64,000 nt of DNA from Flavobacteriaceae bacterium S0862 (GTDB taxonomy: Bacteria; Bacteroidota; Bacteroidia; Flavobacteriales; Flavobacteriaceae): positions 310,001 to 374,000 of the forward strand of contig JALKAW010000002.1 of the NCBI GenBank assembly GCA_023015825.1, given 5' to 3'. Positions 44,328 through 53,649 of this stretch are shown here, piece by piece. The first letter of the stretch is position 1; the number at the start of each line of letters is the position of its first letter. A program made the position numbers and the translations under genes. The notes beneath the pieces were generated by a model, which was not told where the DNA came from, made no database searches, and was given only the letters and a program-made list of their open reading frames with translations.

Positions 44328-45470
44328 ATGAAAAACATTATTGTATTGGGTGCTGGTATGGTTGGCAGCGCAATGGCTATTGACTTAGCAAAAAGACATA
44401 AAGTTACTTTAACAGATGTTAATTTACTCACTTTGGAAAAAGTAAAACAAAAGCACAAAAACATTAACTTCTTATTATTGGATGTAACAAATAGAGAAGC
44501 ATTAAAATCCATGATTAAAGATTTTGATTTGGTGATTTGTGCAGTTCCCGGTTTTTTAGGGTTTGAAACTCTTAAAGCTATTATTGAAGCAGAAAAAAAC
44601 GTAATTGACATTTCTTTTTTTCCAGAAAACTCTTTAGAATTAGATGCTTTAGCCAAAGAAAAAAATGTAACTGCTATTGTAGATTGTGGAGTTGCCCCAG
44701 GAATGGATAACGTTATTCTTGGATATTACAATGAAAAAATGAAACTCACCGATTTTGAATGTTTGGTTGGTGGTTTACCAAAAATTAAAAAATGGCCTTT
44801 TTGCTATAAAGCACCATTTTCTCCAGTCGATGTTATAGAAGAATATACAAGGCCAGCTCGTTATTTAGAAAATAGCAAAGTAATAACTCGAGAAGCATTA
44901 ACAGATTGTGAATATTTGGAATTTGACAATATTGGAACACTAGAATCTTTTAATTCAGATGGGTTGCGGTCGATAATTTATACCATGCCTCACATTCCTA
45001 ATATGAAAGAAAAAACCCTGCGATACCCAGGTCATGTAGAATATATTAAAGTACTTAAAGAAAGCGGTTTTTTTAGTGAAGAAACTATTGAAGTAAATGG
45101 TAATAAAGTAACACCACTGGATTTTACGAGTAAAGTATTATTTAACGAATGGAAGCTTGGGGAAACCGAAGAAGAGCTTACTGTTATGCGCGTAACGGTT
45201 AAAGGCGAAAACGATAATGGAAAAACAGAAGAAGTTATATATAACCTTTACGATGAGTATTGTCCAAAAACAGAAACATCTTCAATGTCTAGATCTACAG
45301 GATATACAGCAACTGCAGCAGCAAACCTATTCTTGGAAGGACTGTTTAGAGAAAAAGGTGTTTTTCCACCAGAACTCGTTGGAAAACATGAAGTCTGTTT
45401 TAATTATTTTTTAAGCTATTTGAAAGAACGAGGTGTTGTCTATAAAAAAACGTCAAGACTGTTAGAATGA
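44328..45470 (+). CDS. Saccharopine dehydrogenase-family protein (saccharopine reductase-like)
   Basis: 380 aa. An N-terminal Rossmann domain MKNIIVLGAGMVGSAMAIDLAKRH (GxGxxG 8-13) and a C-terminal catalytic domain with DCGVAPGMDNVILGY, GGLPKIKKWPFCYKAPFSPVDVIEEYTRPARY, a signature of the lysine-pathway saccharopine reductase/Lys9-like branch. Probably NAD(P)-dependent in lysine or homocitrulline metabolism; the exact substrate is not certain. The stop overlaps the next ATG by 4 bp. Confidence 0.9.
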   Translation: MKNIIVLGAGMVGSAMAIDLAKRHKVTLTDVNLLTLEKVKQKHKNINFLLLDVTNREALKSMIKDFDLVICAVPGFLGFETLKAIIEAEKNVIDISFFPENSLELDALAKEKNVTAIVDCGVAPGMDNVILGYYNEKMKLTDFECLVGGLPKIKKWPFCYKAPFSPVDVIEEYTRPARYLENSKVITREALTDCEYLEFDNIGTLESFNSDGLRSIIYTMPHIPNMKEKTLRYPGHVEYIKVLKESGFFSEETIEVNGNKVTPLDFTSKVLFNEWKLGETEEELTVMRVTVKGENDNGKTEEVIYNLYDEYCPKTETSSMSRSTGYTATAAANLFLEGLFREKGVFPPELVGKHEVCFNYFLSYLKERGVVYKKTSRLLE

Positions 45471-45916
45471 ATTTAAAACAAAAGTTGTATCAATCATGTG
45501 AAACATTTATTGAAGAGAGGTTTCAAGCAATACAGAAAACAATTAAAGAGTTACAAAAAGCGCTTCTTTCTGAAACCAAAAGTAGCGCAGGAGATAAGCA
45601 TGAAACGGGAAGAGCTATGCTACAACTTGAACGAGAGAAAACAGGCCAGCAATTAGCTGAAATTAATAAAACAAAAATGGTTTTATCGAAAGTGAACCCT
45701 GAAAAACAATCAAATGTTGTTACACTAGGATCTTTAGTATATACCACCCAGTCAAACTATTTTATCGCAATAAGCGCAGGAAACTTAGTGGTTGATAATG
45801 AATCATTTTATGCGATTTCAGCAAATACACCTATAGGTAAATTGCTTATAGGTAAAACAAAAGGAGATAATATTAACTTTAACGGAAAAAGTATTGAAAT
45901 TAAAAAAATAGAGTAA
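45467..45916 (+). CDS. Small GreA/GreB-like coiled-coil protein
   Basis: 149 aa. The first 80 residues form a helical hairpin (QKLYQSCETFIEERFQAIQKTIKELQKALL, LQLEREKTGQQLAEINKTKMVLSKV). The C-terminal half is beta-rich and ends in PIGKLLIGKTKGDNINFNGKSIEI, very like the PLGKALLGKKxGDxV segment of the GreA/GreB C-terminal FKBP-like domain. Size and order fit a Gre-like fold without the acidic hairpin-tip residues I could confirm. Translationally coupled to the saccharopine dehydrogenase gene (ATGA overlap). A transcription role is inferred only. Confidence 0.72.
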   Translation: MNLKQKLYQSCETFIEERFQAIQKTIKELQKALLSETKSSAGDKHETGRAMLQLEREKTGQQLAEINKTKMVLSKVNPEKQSNVVTLGSLVYTTQSNYFIAISAGNLVVDNESFYAISANTPIGKLLIGKTKGDNINFNGKSIEIKKIE

Positions 45917-46834
45917 TTACCTATTATTAATTTTTAAGCAAATTTTTTGGTTGATTTCTAGGTTATTAGGTGTTTCCAAAAAAATAGTTGCGTCATTTAA
46001 AATGGCTTCAACTAAATAATAATTACCATTGTAATAACTTTGTTTTACCGTGGCCTTTATTTTAGAATCTTCAACAACAACTAATTGATGTGCATACAAA
46101 ATTCCGTAAGGCTCTATTAAATTGAATTCACCAAAAAATGAAGCAACTAAGGGCGATGGAGGATTATTATATAACTCAAAAGGAGCTCTATTAGCAATAA
46201 GCTCTCCTTTATGAAGCACAATCATTTTATCGGAGAATGGTAATACATCATTCTTATCATGAGTGGCAACAATACATGTAATATTATTTTCTTTTAAGTG
46301 CTTGAATAGATTGCGTCTTAGAGATTGTTTTTTAAAATTATCAATATGACTAAAGGGCTCATCTAAAAGAATAATTTCAGGCTTTAAAGCAATGGCTCTT
46401 GCTAAAGCAACTCGTTGTTTTTGTCCGCCACTTAGATATTGCACTTTAACTTTAGCAAATTCCTTTAACTCAACTACGTCAATAAGTGTATTGATTCGCT
46501 CTTGTTTTTCTTCTGGGTAAAAATTTGACAAGAATTTTCCAATATTCTCTTCTACTGTTATATAGGGCATCAAATCGAATTCTTGAGCAACATACTTTAT
46601 AAAAGGGTAGCCAACCACTAAGTTATGGCTTGGACCAAGAATTGCTTGATCTTTCCATGAAATTGAACCTTTATCTAAATCATATTCACCATAAAGCAAT
46701 TTTAACAACGAGCTTTTTCCAGAACCACTTTCACCAATAATAGAGATATTTTCTCCAGTATATGCGGAAAAACTAACGTTTTTTAAAACCTTTTCTTTAT
46801 GATATCCAAATGAGATGTTTTGAACGCTTAACAT
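45917..46834 (-). CDS. ABC transporter ATP-binding protein
   Basis: 305 aa from ATG 46834 (MLSVQNISFGYHKEKVLKNVSF); a longer frame to 46873 would run into a terminator hairpin, so the shorter start is preferred. Walker A GESGSGKSSL, Q-loop VAQEFDLMPY, signature LSGGQKQR, Walker B IILLDEPFSHID and the H-loop VATHD are complete. The last 80 residues form a TOBE-like beta domain (KATVKQSYYNGNYYLVEAIL). This fits a PotA/CysA-type importer ATPase. No permease or binding protein is adjacent, so the substrate is unknown. Its stop directly abuts the Gre-like gene (convergent). Confidence 0.88.
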   Translation of the reverse strand: MLSVQNISFGYHKEKVLKNVSFSAYTGENISIIGESGSGKSSLLKLLYGEYDLDKGSISWKDQAILGPSHNLVVGYPFIKYVAQEFDLMPYITVEENIGKFLSNFYPEEKQERINTLIDVVELKEFAKVKVQYLSGGQKQRVALARAIALKPEIILLDEPFSHIDNFKKQSLRRNLFKHLKENNITCIVATHDKNDVLPFSDKMIVLHKGELIANRAPFELYNNPPSPLVASFFGEFNLIEPYGILYAHQLVVVEDSKIKATVKQSYYNGNYYLVEAILNDATIFLETPNNLEINQKICLKINNR

Positions 46835-46861
46835 AAAAATGTTTGAAAGCAAAAATAGTAT

Positions 46862-46890
46862 AAAAAAAGCCATCTAACATAGACGGCTTT
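46862..46890 (-). terminator. Rho-independent terminator of the FG-GAP/T9SS gene
   Basis: On the minus strand AAAGCCGTCTA/TAGATGGCTTT forms an 11-bp stem with one G-T pair and a 3-base loop, followed by a T run. On the plus strand the mismatch is A-C, so it is built for leftward transcripts. Confidence 0.85.
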
Positions 46891-46914
46891 AATATAAAAG
46901 TTCAATTAAAAGTA

Positions 46915-48975
46915 TTATTCTTTAATAAATTTTTGTGTATGAGATAGTCCATCTTGCATCACTCTTAGGAAATAAGTTCCAGTACTTAAAGAAGACACAT
47001 TGACCGTATTATTTCTGCCAAATTTACTGTTTAAAACGCGCTTACCTGAAATATCAAAAACAGTATAAATAGCGTCACTTAAGTTATATTTTGTTTTTAC
47101 ATATAGTGTGCTTTTTGCTGGATTTGGAAACAATGTTAAATCTTGAGCAAAAGTTTTTGATTCGGTTCCTAAAGTGGTTCCCTCTGCAACAGTAATTGTT
47201 TGATTTACACTAAGATTGTTTAGTACATCAACTATACCTGAAGGCCAGTAAACTTTAACCGATGTAACACTTGTATCAACACCAAGGCCAAAATGTGTAG
47301 TTAAACTATTCATGTATCTAAACCCTTCACCACTTCTAACATCACGTATTTGAGTTCCAGAACCAGTAGTAATTTCTATTCTAGCTCCAATTCCAGCCTT
47401 GTTAAGGCCATTCCCATTTAATTTAATTTTAACGTACTTATTAGTACTTCCATTGTTATAATATATTTTAGAACCACTTACTACATCCAAAAACCCATCA
47501 TTATCTAAATCGCCAATTGCACCTTGAGGTGGCACACCTGAAGTATAGGCGGTAAAAGACATATTTATTGGATTTCCATCATTAACCAGAATGTTTCCGT
47601 TAGAGAGAATGTCTATAAAGCCATCGTTATTAAAATCTGCTGGAACATTATCGATACCAGTATAGGTAAAGAAACCTAAATTGGTAGTTGGAGTAATATC
47701 GGTGAAAGTACCATTCCCATCATTACGCATCATTTTATGTGAAGTACCATTGTAACCACCAATAAAAACATCCATGTCACCATCATTATCATAATCACCC
47801 CACGCTCCAGACCATGTTTGGATTGGGTCGGCTAAATTTGCAGCACCAGCAACTTCAGTATACGAACCATTACCATTGTTTCTAAACAACTGGTTTGTGC
47901 GTCTAGCTTCACCACCACCACATTTTGCCATAAACATATCGATGTCACCATCATTATCGTAATCTACCCAAACAGATCCATAATTACCTCCAGAGGGGTA
48001 AATACCTAGACCTTCTGGTACACCATTTGGATCAGCTCCTTGATAGTATTCTAATCCACTGGTTTCATTCATATAATATATGTTTGGTGCGATATCATGA
48101 CATATAAAAACATCCAAACGGCCATCTTCATTAATATCCACAAAATTTGTGCGCTGCGTAAAGATGCCGCTTTGAGTTTCGGCAATAGCATAATCAGTTC
48201 CACTATTAATAGCCTTAACAATATTTACACCTGATCCATTACCCCAAACAAGATCAGTATAACCATCCCCATTGTAGTCACCAGCCGCTAAACTCCAAGA
48301 GGCGCTATAAGGGGCTGATACAGGATAATCGTGGCCAATAAAACTTCCACTACCAGTTTGTTCTTGAATATTTATATCATAAACATTACTGTCGTTTACA
48401 TTTTTAGCAACGATAGAGACTATGTCGTCTAAACCGTCGTTGTTCATATCTACAGTACCTCTTACGGTACCACCACCATTCCTTGGATCTTCAGTAAAAC
48501 TTATTGGTTGTTGTACTGTTTCGGTTAATATAAAATCGAAAGCAGAAGAATCCCATCTGTTATCCCAAGCAATATAATATGTTTTATTTGCTTCAACATT
48601 AAATTGAACCACAGATAAGCGACTGTAAACATCTTCGCCATCATCATCACTATTTGCCAAACAATTTAAAGATGCGCAGCTTCCATCATAAACCTGTAGC
48701 TTAGTATCTTTACCGTTATTTCCAGTAATATCGGAAGAAATTACAACCTGGTAATCATTAACAGGTGTGTATGCAAACCACTCTCCATTGTCTGCAGTAC
48801 TACCAGAAGAACAACCAGCAACTGGCGCGGTTCCATTAAATGAAGTTATAGAATATGTTCCGCCACTTGTTATATGAGTTGCACTATCAGCTGCCGAACA
48901 AGTATCAGAGCTACTTTGTGCCTTAATAGCGAAAGGCACTAAGCAAATGATTAAAAAAAGTAATTTTGTTTTCAT
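46915..48975 (-). CDS. Secreted FG-GAP/VCBS repeat protein with ASPIC/UnbV domain and T9SS sorting signal
   Basis: 686 aa. Signal peptide (MKTKLLFLIICLVPFAIKAQ). A carbohydrate-binding-like region (about 25-155; YSITSFNGTAPVAGC, DTKLQVYDGSCASL) precedes many Asp-rich FG-GAP/VCBS calcium-type repeats (VDMNNDGLDDIVSIV, GDYNGDGYTDLVWG, VDINEDGRLDVFI, VDYDNDGDIDMFM, GDYDNDGDMDVFI, ADFNNDGFIDIL, GDLDNDGFLDVV). An ASPIC/UnbV segment (about 520-600; KAGIGARIEITTGSG, VKVYWPSGIVDVL) follows, then a type A T9SS C-terminal domain (LFPNPAKSTLYVKT to VMQDGLSHTQKFIKE). Exported to the surface. It is 23 bp after the diheme cytochrome gene. Confidence 0.93.
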   Translation of the reverse strand: MKTKLLFLIICLVPFAIKAQSSSDTCSAADSATHITSGGTYSITSFNGTAPVAGCSSGSTADNGEWFAYTPVNDYQVVISSDITGNNGKDTKLQVYDGSCASLNCLANSDDDGEDVYSRLSVVQFNVEANKTYYIAWDNRWDSSAFDFILTETVQQPISFTEDPRNGGGTVRGTVDMNNDGLDDIVSIVAKNVNDSNVYDINIQEQTGSGSFIGHDYPVSAPYSASWSLAAGDYNGDGYTDLVWGNGSGVNIVKAINSGTDYAIAETQSGIFTQRTNFVDINEDGRLDVFICHDIAPNIYYMNETSGLEYYQGADPNGVPEGLGIYPSGGNYGSVWVDYDNDGDIDMFMAKCGGGEARRTNQLFRNNGNGSYTEVAGAANLADPIQTWSGAWGDYDNDGDMDVFIGGYNGTSHKMMRNDGNGTFTDITPTTNLGFFTYTGIDNVPADFNNDGFIDILSNGNILVNDGNPINMSFTAYTSGVPPQGAIGDLDNDGFLDVVSGSKIYYNNGSTNKYVKIKLNGNGLNKAGIGARIEITTGSGTQIRDVRSGEGFRYMNSLTTHFGLGVDTSVTSVKVYWPSGIVDVLNNLSVNQTITVAEGTTLGTESKTFAQDLTLFPNPAKSTLYVKTKYNLSDAIYTVFDISGKRVLNSKFGRNNTVNVSSLSTGTYFLRVMQDGLSHTQKFIKE

Positions 48976-48998
48976 AATGATTGGGATATTATAATATT

Positions 48999-50093
48999 TT
49001 ATTCAATTTCGTTTTCTAATGAGTTAATCCATTGCTCTATAAGTTTAACACCTTCTTTATGCTGCAGGTTTCGGCCCATAATTGGCATTTTATACTCGTC
49101 TAAGGTTGATTTAAGCCTAAACAGTAAAGCTGATTCTTCTGATTTTCCAGGAGCCACAATATGTGACAAGCCTTCTTCAAGCTCAAAATTATGTTCAACA
49201 CCAACTCCTATGTTTTTAAAATCATCTGTGTCTTTAAAAGAAAATCTCATTGGCGCATATTCGCAATAACCTTTGTCTGAATGACAGTGTGCGCAATTAA
49301 TATCTAAATAAGACCTAACTCTTAAATCTAATGGCTGTGAAATATCTGACCAATCGACTACTGAAACAATTTCAGAAGGAATGTTTGAGGTATTTAGATA
49401 CCCAAATTCTGCCCATTTCTTTAATTGATTCTTAATACCATCCTTAAAAGCAAAATCTTCATTTATGTTTTGTGGTTTTGGACCTATTGGCAATATTTCA
49501 TCGTATTTGTTATGGCAAGTAAAACACTCGTTATATGATGGGATTTTATAATTAACAGCTTTTGTTTCATTATTGTCTTCAATCTTTACGTTGACAAAAC
49601 TGCCTTCGGTTGTGTAAACTGCTTCAGATTGTTCGTCATTCCATTTATAATTAACCAATACCCATTCGCCTTCTTTTTTTATAATAAGGCGTGTTTCAAT
49701 CATTTTTCTATTTTTCTCAGGCAAGACATTTTCAAAGTAATGATTGGTTATTAAAACCGCACCATCAGGAAAATCTAACACGCTATGGTCATTAACATAA
49801 TTTGCTTTAGAGCCTTTAGGCATCCATACAAATGTTTGAGCTTTTGCATAATCAATAAATAGTCCGCTTGTTATTTTGTATGGCAGTACCCCGTAAACAG
49901 GTTTTAAATCAGACATTTCACCTTCAAAAAAATTATATTCTGAAAGTGTAGGATAAGGTATGTTCTCTAGGTTGAGAGAAACCGGAGATGTTGGTGTAGG
50001 TTTAATTTGCACATAGTTGTCGTCTTCAGAACACGATGTACAAGAAAATACAAATAGCAAAAGCCCTATTAAACAGGAGTAATTTTTTGTCAT
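48999..50093 (-). CDS. Diheme c-type cytochrome lipoprotein (SO2930-like)
   Basis: 364 aa. Lipoprotein-type signal (MTKNYSCLIGLLLFVFSCTSC, lipobox Cys near 18-21). Two heme-binding CxxCH motifs: CFTCHNKYDEI (about residue 193) and CAHCHSDKGYC (about 273). The opening repeat LNLENIPYPTLSEYNFFEGEMSDLKPVYGVLPY and the overall layout resemble the SO2930 family of diheme cytochromes. Likely in the periplasm or on the outer membrane, handling electrons; partner unknown. Same operon direction as the FG-GAP/T9SS gene. Confidence 0.88.
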   Translation of the reverse strand: MTKNYSCLIGLLLFVFSCTSCSEDDNYVQIKPTPTSPVSLNLENIPYPTLSEYNFFEGEMSDLKPVYGVLPYKITSGLFIDYAKAQTFVWMPKGSKANYVNDHSVLDFPDGAVLITNHYFENVLPEKNRKMIETRLIIKKEGEWVLVNYKWNDEQSEAVYTTEGSFVNVKIEDNNETKAVNYKIPSYNECFTCHNKYDEILPIGPKPQNINEDFAFKDGIKNQLKKWAEFGYLNTSNIPSEIVSVVDWSDISQPLDLRVRSYLDINCAHCHSDKGYCEYAPMRFSFKDTDDFKNIGVGVEHNFELEEGLSHIVAPGKSEESALLFRLKSTLDEYKMPIMGRNLQHKEGVKLIEQWINSLENEIE

Positions 50094-50220
50094 TTATAGA
50101 AAATTTGGAAAGCTAATTTACTTAAAATGAGAGCCTGCTAGTAATTAATTAGTTATAATGCCAAAATTTCCATATGATATGTTTAAAGGCAGATTTTTTC
50201 TACAAACGACAGGGCTTAAA

Positions 50221-51210
50221 CTAAAATAGTTTGTTTGTGTTTAAGTATTCGGCGATTTGAACAGCATTAGTTGCTGCACCTTTACGTAAGTTATCTGAAA
50301 CAATCCACATGTTTAATGTGTTTGGTTGTGTTTCGTCTCTTCTAATTCTGCCCACAAAAACATCATCTTTCCCATGTGCTAAAATGGGCATTGGATAGGT
50401 ATTTGTACTTGGGTTATCTTGTACAATAATGCCTTCAGTATTAGATAGTATTTCACGTATATCTTGTAAGTTGAAATCGTTTTCAAATTGTACATTTACC
50501 GACTCAGAATGTCCTCCAGCTGTCGGAATCCTTACAGCGGTGGCAGTCACCGAGAAAGTTCTATCATCTAATATTTTTTGGGGTTCTCTAGCCAATTTCA
50601 TTTCCTCTTTAGTGTAGCCATTTTCAAGAAAAACATCACAATGTGGCAACGCGTTTCTTCCAATTGGATAAGGGTATGCCATTTCGCCTTCAACTCCATT
50701 TATTTCATTTTCTAGCTGCTGTACTGCTTTTACACCTGTTCCAGAAACCGATTGATACGTTGACACAACTACGCGTTTCATTTTATACTTTTTGTGTAAT
50801 GGAGCTAAGGCTAGAACCAATTGAATGGTTGAACAGTTTGGATTTGCAATAATTTTATCTTGCCTTGTAAGTGTTTGAGCATTAATTTCTGGAACCACTA
50901 ATTTTTTATCTAAATCCATTCTAAAAGCAGAAGAATTATCAATCACCGTGGTGCCTACTTCAGCAAATTTTGGAGCCCACTCTAAAGAAGTATCTCCACC
51001 AGCAGAAAATAGAGCTATATCCGGTTTCATGGAAACAGCGTCACTTAACCCAACTATTTTATATGAGTTTCCTTTAAATTCAATTGTTTTACCCACACTT
51101 CTTTCAGAGGCAACAGGGATTAATTCAGAAACGGGAAAATTACGTTCTTCAAGAACTTTTAATATAACATCGCCAACCATTCCAGTTGCGCCAACAACAG
51201 CTACTTTCAT
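50221..51210 (-). CDS. asd: Aspartate-semialdehyde dehydrogenase
   Basis: 329 aa. NADP-dependent reduction of aspartyl phosphate on the lysine, threonine and methionine route. N-terminal GATGMVG (NADP loop), catalytic Cys126 in NPNCSTIQ, STYQSVSGTGVKAV and the active-site His in PTAGGHSESVNV. Monocistronic after the mscL terminator; a -7 box (CAAAAGTA, minus-strand TACTTTTG, 51231-51238) lies 21 bases before the ATG. Confidence 0.96.
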   Translation of the reverse strand: MKVAVVGATGMVGDVILKVLEERNFPVSELIPVASERSVGKTIEFKGNSYKIVGLSDAVSMKPDIALFSAGGDTSLEWAPKFAEVGTTVIDNSSAFRMDLDKKLVVPEINAQTLTRQDKIIANPNCSTIQLVLALAPLHKKYKMKRVVVSTYQSVSGTGVKAVQQLENEINGVEGEMAYPYPIGRNALPHCDVFLENGYTKEEMKLAREPQKILDDRTFSVTATAVRIPTAGGHSESVNVQFENDFNLQDIREILSNTEGIIVQDNPSTNTYPMPILAHGKDDVFVGRIRRDETQPNTLNMWIVSDNLRKGAATNAVQIAEYLNTNKLF

Positions 51211-51274
51211 ATAATTGATAGATTAAAAAGCAAAAGTATACATTAATTCATTTTTGAAGTAAAAATAAACCAAC

Positions 51275-51310
51275 AAAAAAGGGTTGATTTTTTGATATCA
51301 ACCCTTTTTT
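51275..51310 (-). terminator. Rho-independent terminator after mscL
   Basis: AAAAAAGGGTTGAT (51275-51288) pairs perfectly with ATCAACCCTTTTTT (51297-51310) across an 8-base loop; T run on either strand. Confidence 0.92.
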
Positions 51311-51329
51311 AACAAGTTTGTATTAAATG

Positions 51330-51731
51330 TTATTTCTTTAACAAGTCTCGAATCTCAGCCAATAAATCGTTATCAGATGGTCCAGCAGGTGCTTCAGGAG
51401 CAGGCTCTTCTTTTTTCTTCATATTGTTAATTCCTTTTATAATTAAGAACATAACAAAAGCTACAATAATAAAATCAATTAAATTTGTTAGAAACTCTCC
51501 CCACATCAATGCAACCTCTCCAGTTATGTTTCCAGCTTCATCTGCAACACCCTCTTGAAGAATCATTTTCTGATCTTTAAAATCTGATTTAAACACCAAT
51601 CCAATAAGTGGTGACACAATTCCTCCAGTAAATGAAGATACAATCTTGTTGAAAGCTGCTCCCATTACAAAGGCAACAGCAATGTCAACTAAATTGCCCT
51701 TCATTGCAAACTCTTTAAATTCTTTAAGCAT
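51330..51731 (-). CDS. mscL: Large-conductance mechanosensitive channel
   Basis: 133 aa, normal length. The N-terminal amphipathic helix and TM1 (EFKEFAMKGNLVDIAVAFVMGAAFNKIVSSF) are the MscL signature, with TM2 at about 78-100 (FLTNLIDFIIVAFVMFLIIKGI) and the C-terminal helix DNDLLAEIRDLLKK. It opens as a pressure valve under hypo-osmotic shock. 70 bp after alr. Confidence 0.96.
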   Translation of the reverse strand: MLKEFKEFAMKGNLVDIAVAFVMGAAFNKIVSSFTGGIVSPLIGLVFKSDFKDQKMILQEGVADEAGNITGEVALMWGEFLTNLIDFIIVAFVMFLIIKGINNMKKKEEPAPEAPAGPSDNDLLAEIRDLLKK

Positions 51732-51801
51732 AATAGTTAATGTTTTTAGTTAATCCTTGACTAAAATACGAAAAAAATTAAATGTTAAAATAATCTTAAA
51801 A

Positions 51802-52908
51802 TCATTTTATAATTTTTCGCTTAATGCGCCTTGAAATAGAGGTAATTAACTCGTAAGAGATAGTATTAGCAGATTCTGCTAAATTTTCTGCTGTATGTTG
51901 GTTGTCAAAGATAATTACTTCGTCTCCCTCATTGCAGTCGATATGTGTTATATCAACCATAATCATGTCCATACAAACATTCCCAATAATATTGGCTTTT
52001 TCTTTATTGATAAACACAAATCCTTTACCATTTCCAAAGTGCCTACCAAGACCATCAGCGTGACCAATTGGGATGGTTGCGGTTTTTTTAAAAGAAGTGC
52101 TTTTAAAAGCTCTATTGTAGCCAACGGTTTCCCCTTTCTCTATGAGGTGTATTTGAGAAATAACAGATTTTAAAGTAGCTATTGGCTTTAGGTTTTTATT
52201 CTCGCTTACTGAGTTGCCAAAACCATATAACCCAATTCCACATCTTACCATATCTAAATGCGCTTTGGGATAATTTAAAACACCTGAAGTATTACAAAGA
52301 TGAAGAAACGGTTTATAGTTTAATAAATCTACAAACTTTTTCGAAGCGTTTTTAAAGCTAGATATTTGTGATTTCGTAAATTCTCTTTCAGATAAATCTT
52401 CACTAGCAGCAAGATGTGAAAAAACAGATGCTACTTTAATTGAATTACTATTTTGTAACTGTGAAATAATATTTTGGATATCATTTTCCCAAAACCCAAG
52501 TCTGTTTAGACCTGTATTGAATTTTATATGTACAGGATAACTTGATTGATTTTCTTTTTCTGCACAAGAAATAAAACTTTTTAAAACACGAGCACTATAC
52601 AAACTTGGCTCCAAGCAGTGGTCAATAATTGCTTTAAAATTTATAGACTGTGGATGCAAAACCAAAATTGGCTTTGTTATATCTGCATTACGCAAGGCAA
52701 CACCTTCTGAGGTGTAAGCTACGGCAAAATAATCGACGTTTAATTCTTGTAGATGAAGTGCTATTTGTTCGGCATCACTACCATAAGCAAACGCTTTTAC
52801 GACTGCTAAAAACTTAGTATTTTTTTTAAGTTTTGATTTGAGGTGTTCAAAATTATGCGTAAGCGCTTTTAGGTCTATTTCAAGAACTGTTTCCTCAGCT
52901 TTAGCCAT
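51802..52908 (-). CDS. alr: Alanine racemase
   Basis: 368 aa. PLP enzyme giving D-alanine for peptidoglycan. The PLP Lys38 is in [12 protein letters not shown] (the usual KANAYG loop in its Bacteroidota variant), and the catalytic Tyr is in [21 protein letters not shown] and [13 protein letters not shown] complete the fold signature. It starts inside the last 8 bp of tdk. Confidence 0.94.
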   Translation of the reverse strand: MAKAEETVLEIDLKALTHNFEHLKSKLKKNTKFLAVVKAFAYGSDAEQIALHLQELNVDYFAVAYTSEGVALRNADITKPILVLHPQSINFKAIIDHCLEPSLYSARVLKSFISCAEKENQSSYPVHIKFNTGLNRLGFWENDIQNIISQLQNSNSIKVASVFSHLAASEDLSEREFTKSQISSFKNASKKFVDLLNYKPFLHLCNTSGVLNYPKAHLDMVRCGIGLYGFGNSVSENKNLKPIATLKSVISQIHLIEKGETVGYNRAFKSTSFKKTATIPIGHADGLGRHFGNGKGFVFINKEKANIIGNVCMDMIMVDITHIDCNEGDEVIIFDNQHTAENLAESANTISYELITSISRRIKRKIIK

Positions 52909-53548
52909 TTCCTGTTTTTAATTTATGAGAAACTTCTTCGGCATCATTAACCTTCATGTTTCTCACTTTGTCTCGTAACATGGCTTTGTAAAATGCTGCT
53001 CTACTTAATGGTTCATACTCATCAACTTCGCCTAACAAAACTAAGTCGTCACTTTTTGCTTTTCTATAGCTGTATTGCGCTAAGTTTCCTGTTCTTGTGC
53101 AAACTGCATGAACCTTAGTGACATATTCTGCTGTTGCCATTAAATTTGGCATTGGCCCAAAAGGATTTCCTTTAAAATCCATATCTAAACCAGCAACAAT
53201 CACACGAATACCTTTGTTGGCCAAATCATTACAAACTCTTACAATTTCATCATCAAAAAACTGAGCTTCATCAATCCCAACAACATCACAACCATCTGCT
53301 AAAATAGGGATATTAGCAGCTGCAGGAACAGGAGTAGAACGAATTTCATTAGCATCATGCGACACGACCTTGTCTTCATCATAACGTACGTCAACAGTAG
53401 GTTTAAAAATCTCAACTTTTTGCCTTGCAAATTGCGCACGTTTAAGTCTGCGAATCAATTCTTCTGTTTTTCCAGAGAACATTGAGCCACAAATAACCTC
53501 AATCCAACCAAATTGTTCTTTATGATTTACTGTATTTTCAAGAAACAT
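52901..53548 (-). CDS. tdk: Thymidine kinase (type II) lacking the usual zinc cysteines
   Basis: 215 aa. Phosphorylates thymidine in the salvage route. Walker A GSMFSGKT (21-28), [10 protein letters not shown] (Walker B/catalytic Glu) and the C-terminal lasso region [13 protein letters not shown]. In type II enzymes this lasso holds zinc by four Cys (CxxC...CxxC). Here VCTRTG keeps one Cys only and [10 protein letters not shown] has none, so zinc binding is doubtful. It overlaps alr by 8 bp and is transcribed first. Confidence 0.93.
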   Translation of the reverse strand: MFLENTVNHKEQFGWIEVICGSMFSGKTEELIRRLKRAQFARQKVEIFKPTVDVRYDEDKVVSHDANEIRSTPVPAAANIPILADGCDVVGIDEAQFFDDEIVRVCNDLANKGIRVIVAGLDMDFKGNPFGPMPNLMATAEYVTKVHAVCTRTGNLAQYSYRKAKSDDLVLLGEVDEYEPLSRAAFYKAMLRDKVRNMKVNDAEEVSHKLKTGNG

Positions 53549-53571
53549 TTTGTAATTTTAACACTAAAATA

Positions 53572-53591
53572 ATGCAAATATTCGTTTGCAT
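53572..53591. promoter_or_regulatory. 7-bp inverted repeat (ATGCAAA/TTTGCAT) between divergent tdk and the rsmI operon
   Basis: ATGCAAA at 53572-53578 faces TTTGCAT at 53585-53591 across 6 bases, in the 101-bp divergent gap. A possible operator; no direct support. Confidence 0.3.
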
Positions 53592-53649
53592 AAAGGTGAA
53601 GTAAATTTATTAAAAATCAAAAACCAAAAGCGCATTAAATTTAAAAGTT

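Noticed and set aside
46835-46873. Longer start (46873) for the ABC ATPase
   Set aside because: It would translate through the terminator of the upstream FG-GAP gene; the canonical ATPase start MLSVQNIS is at 46834.
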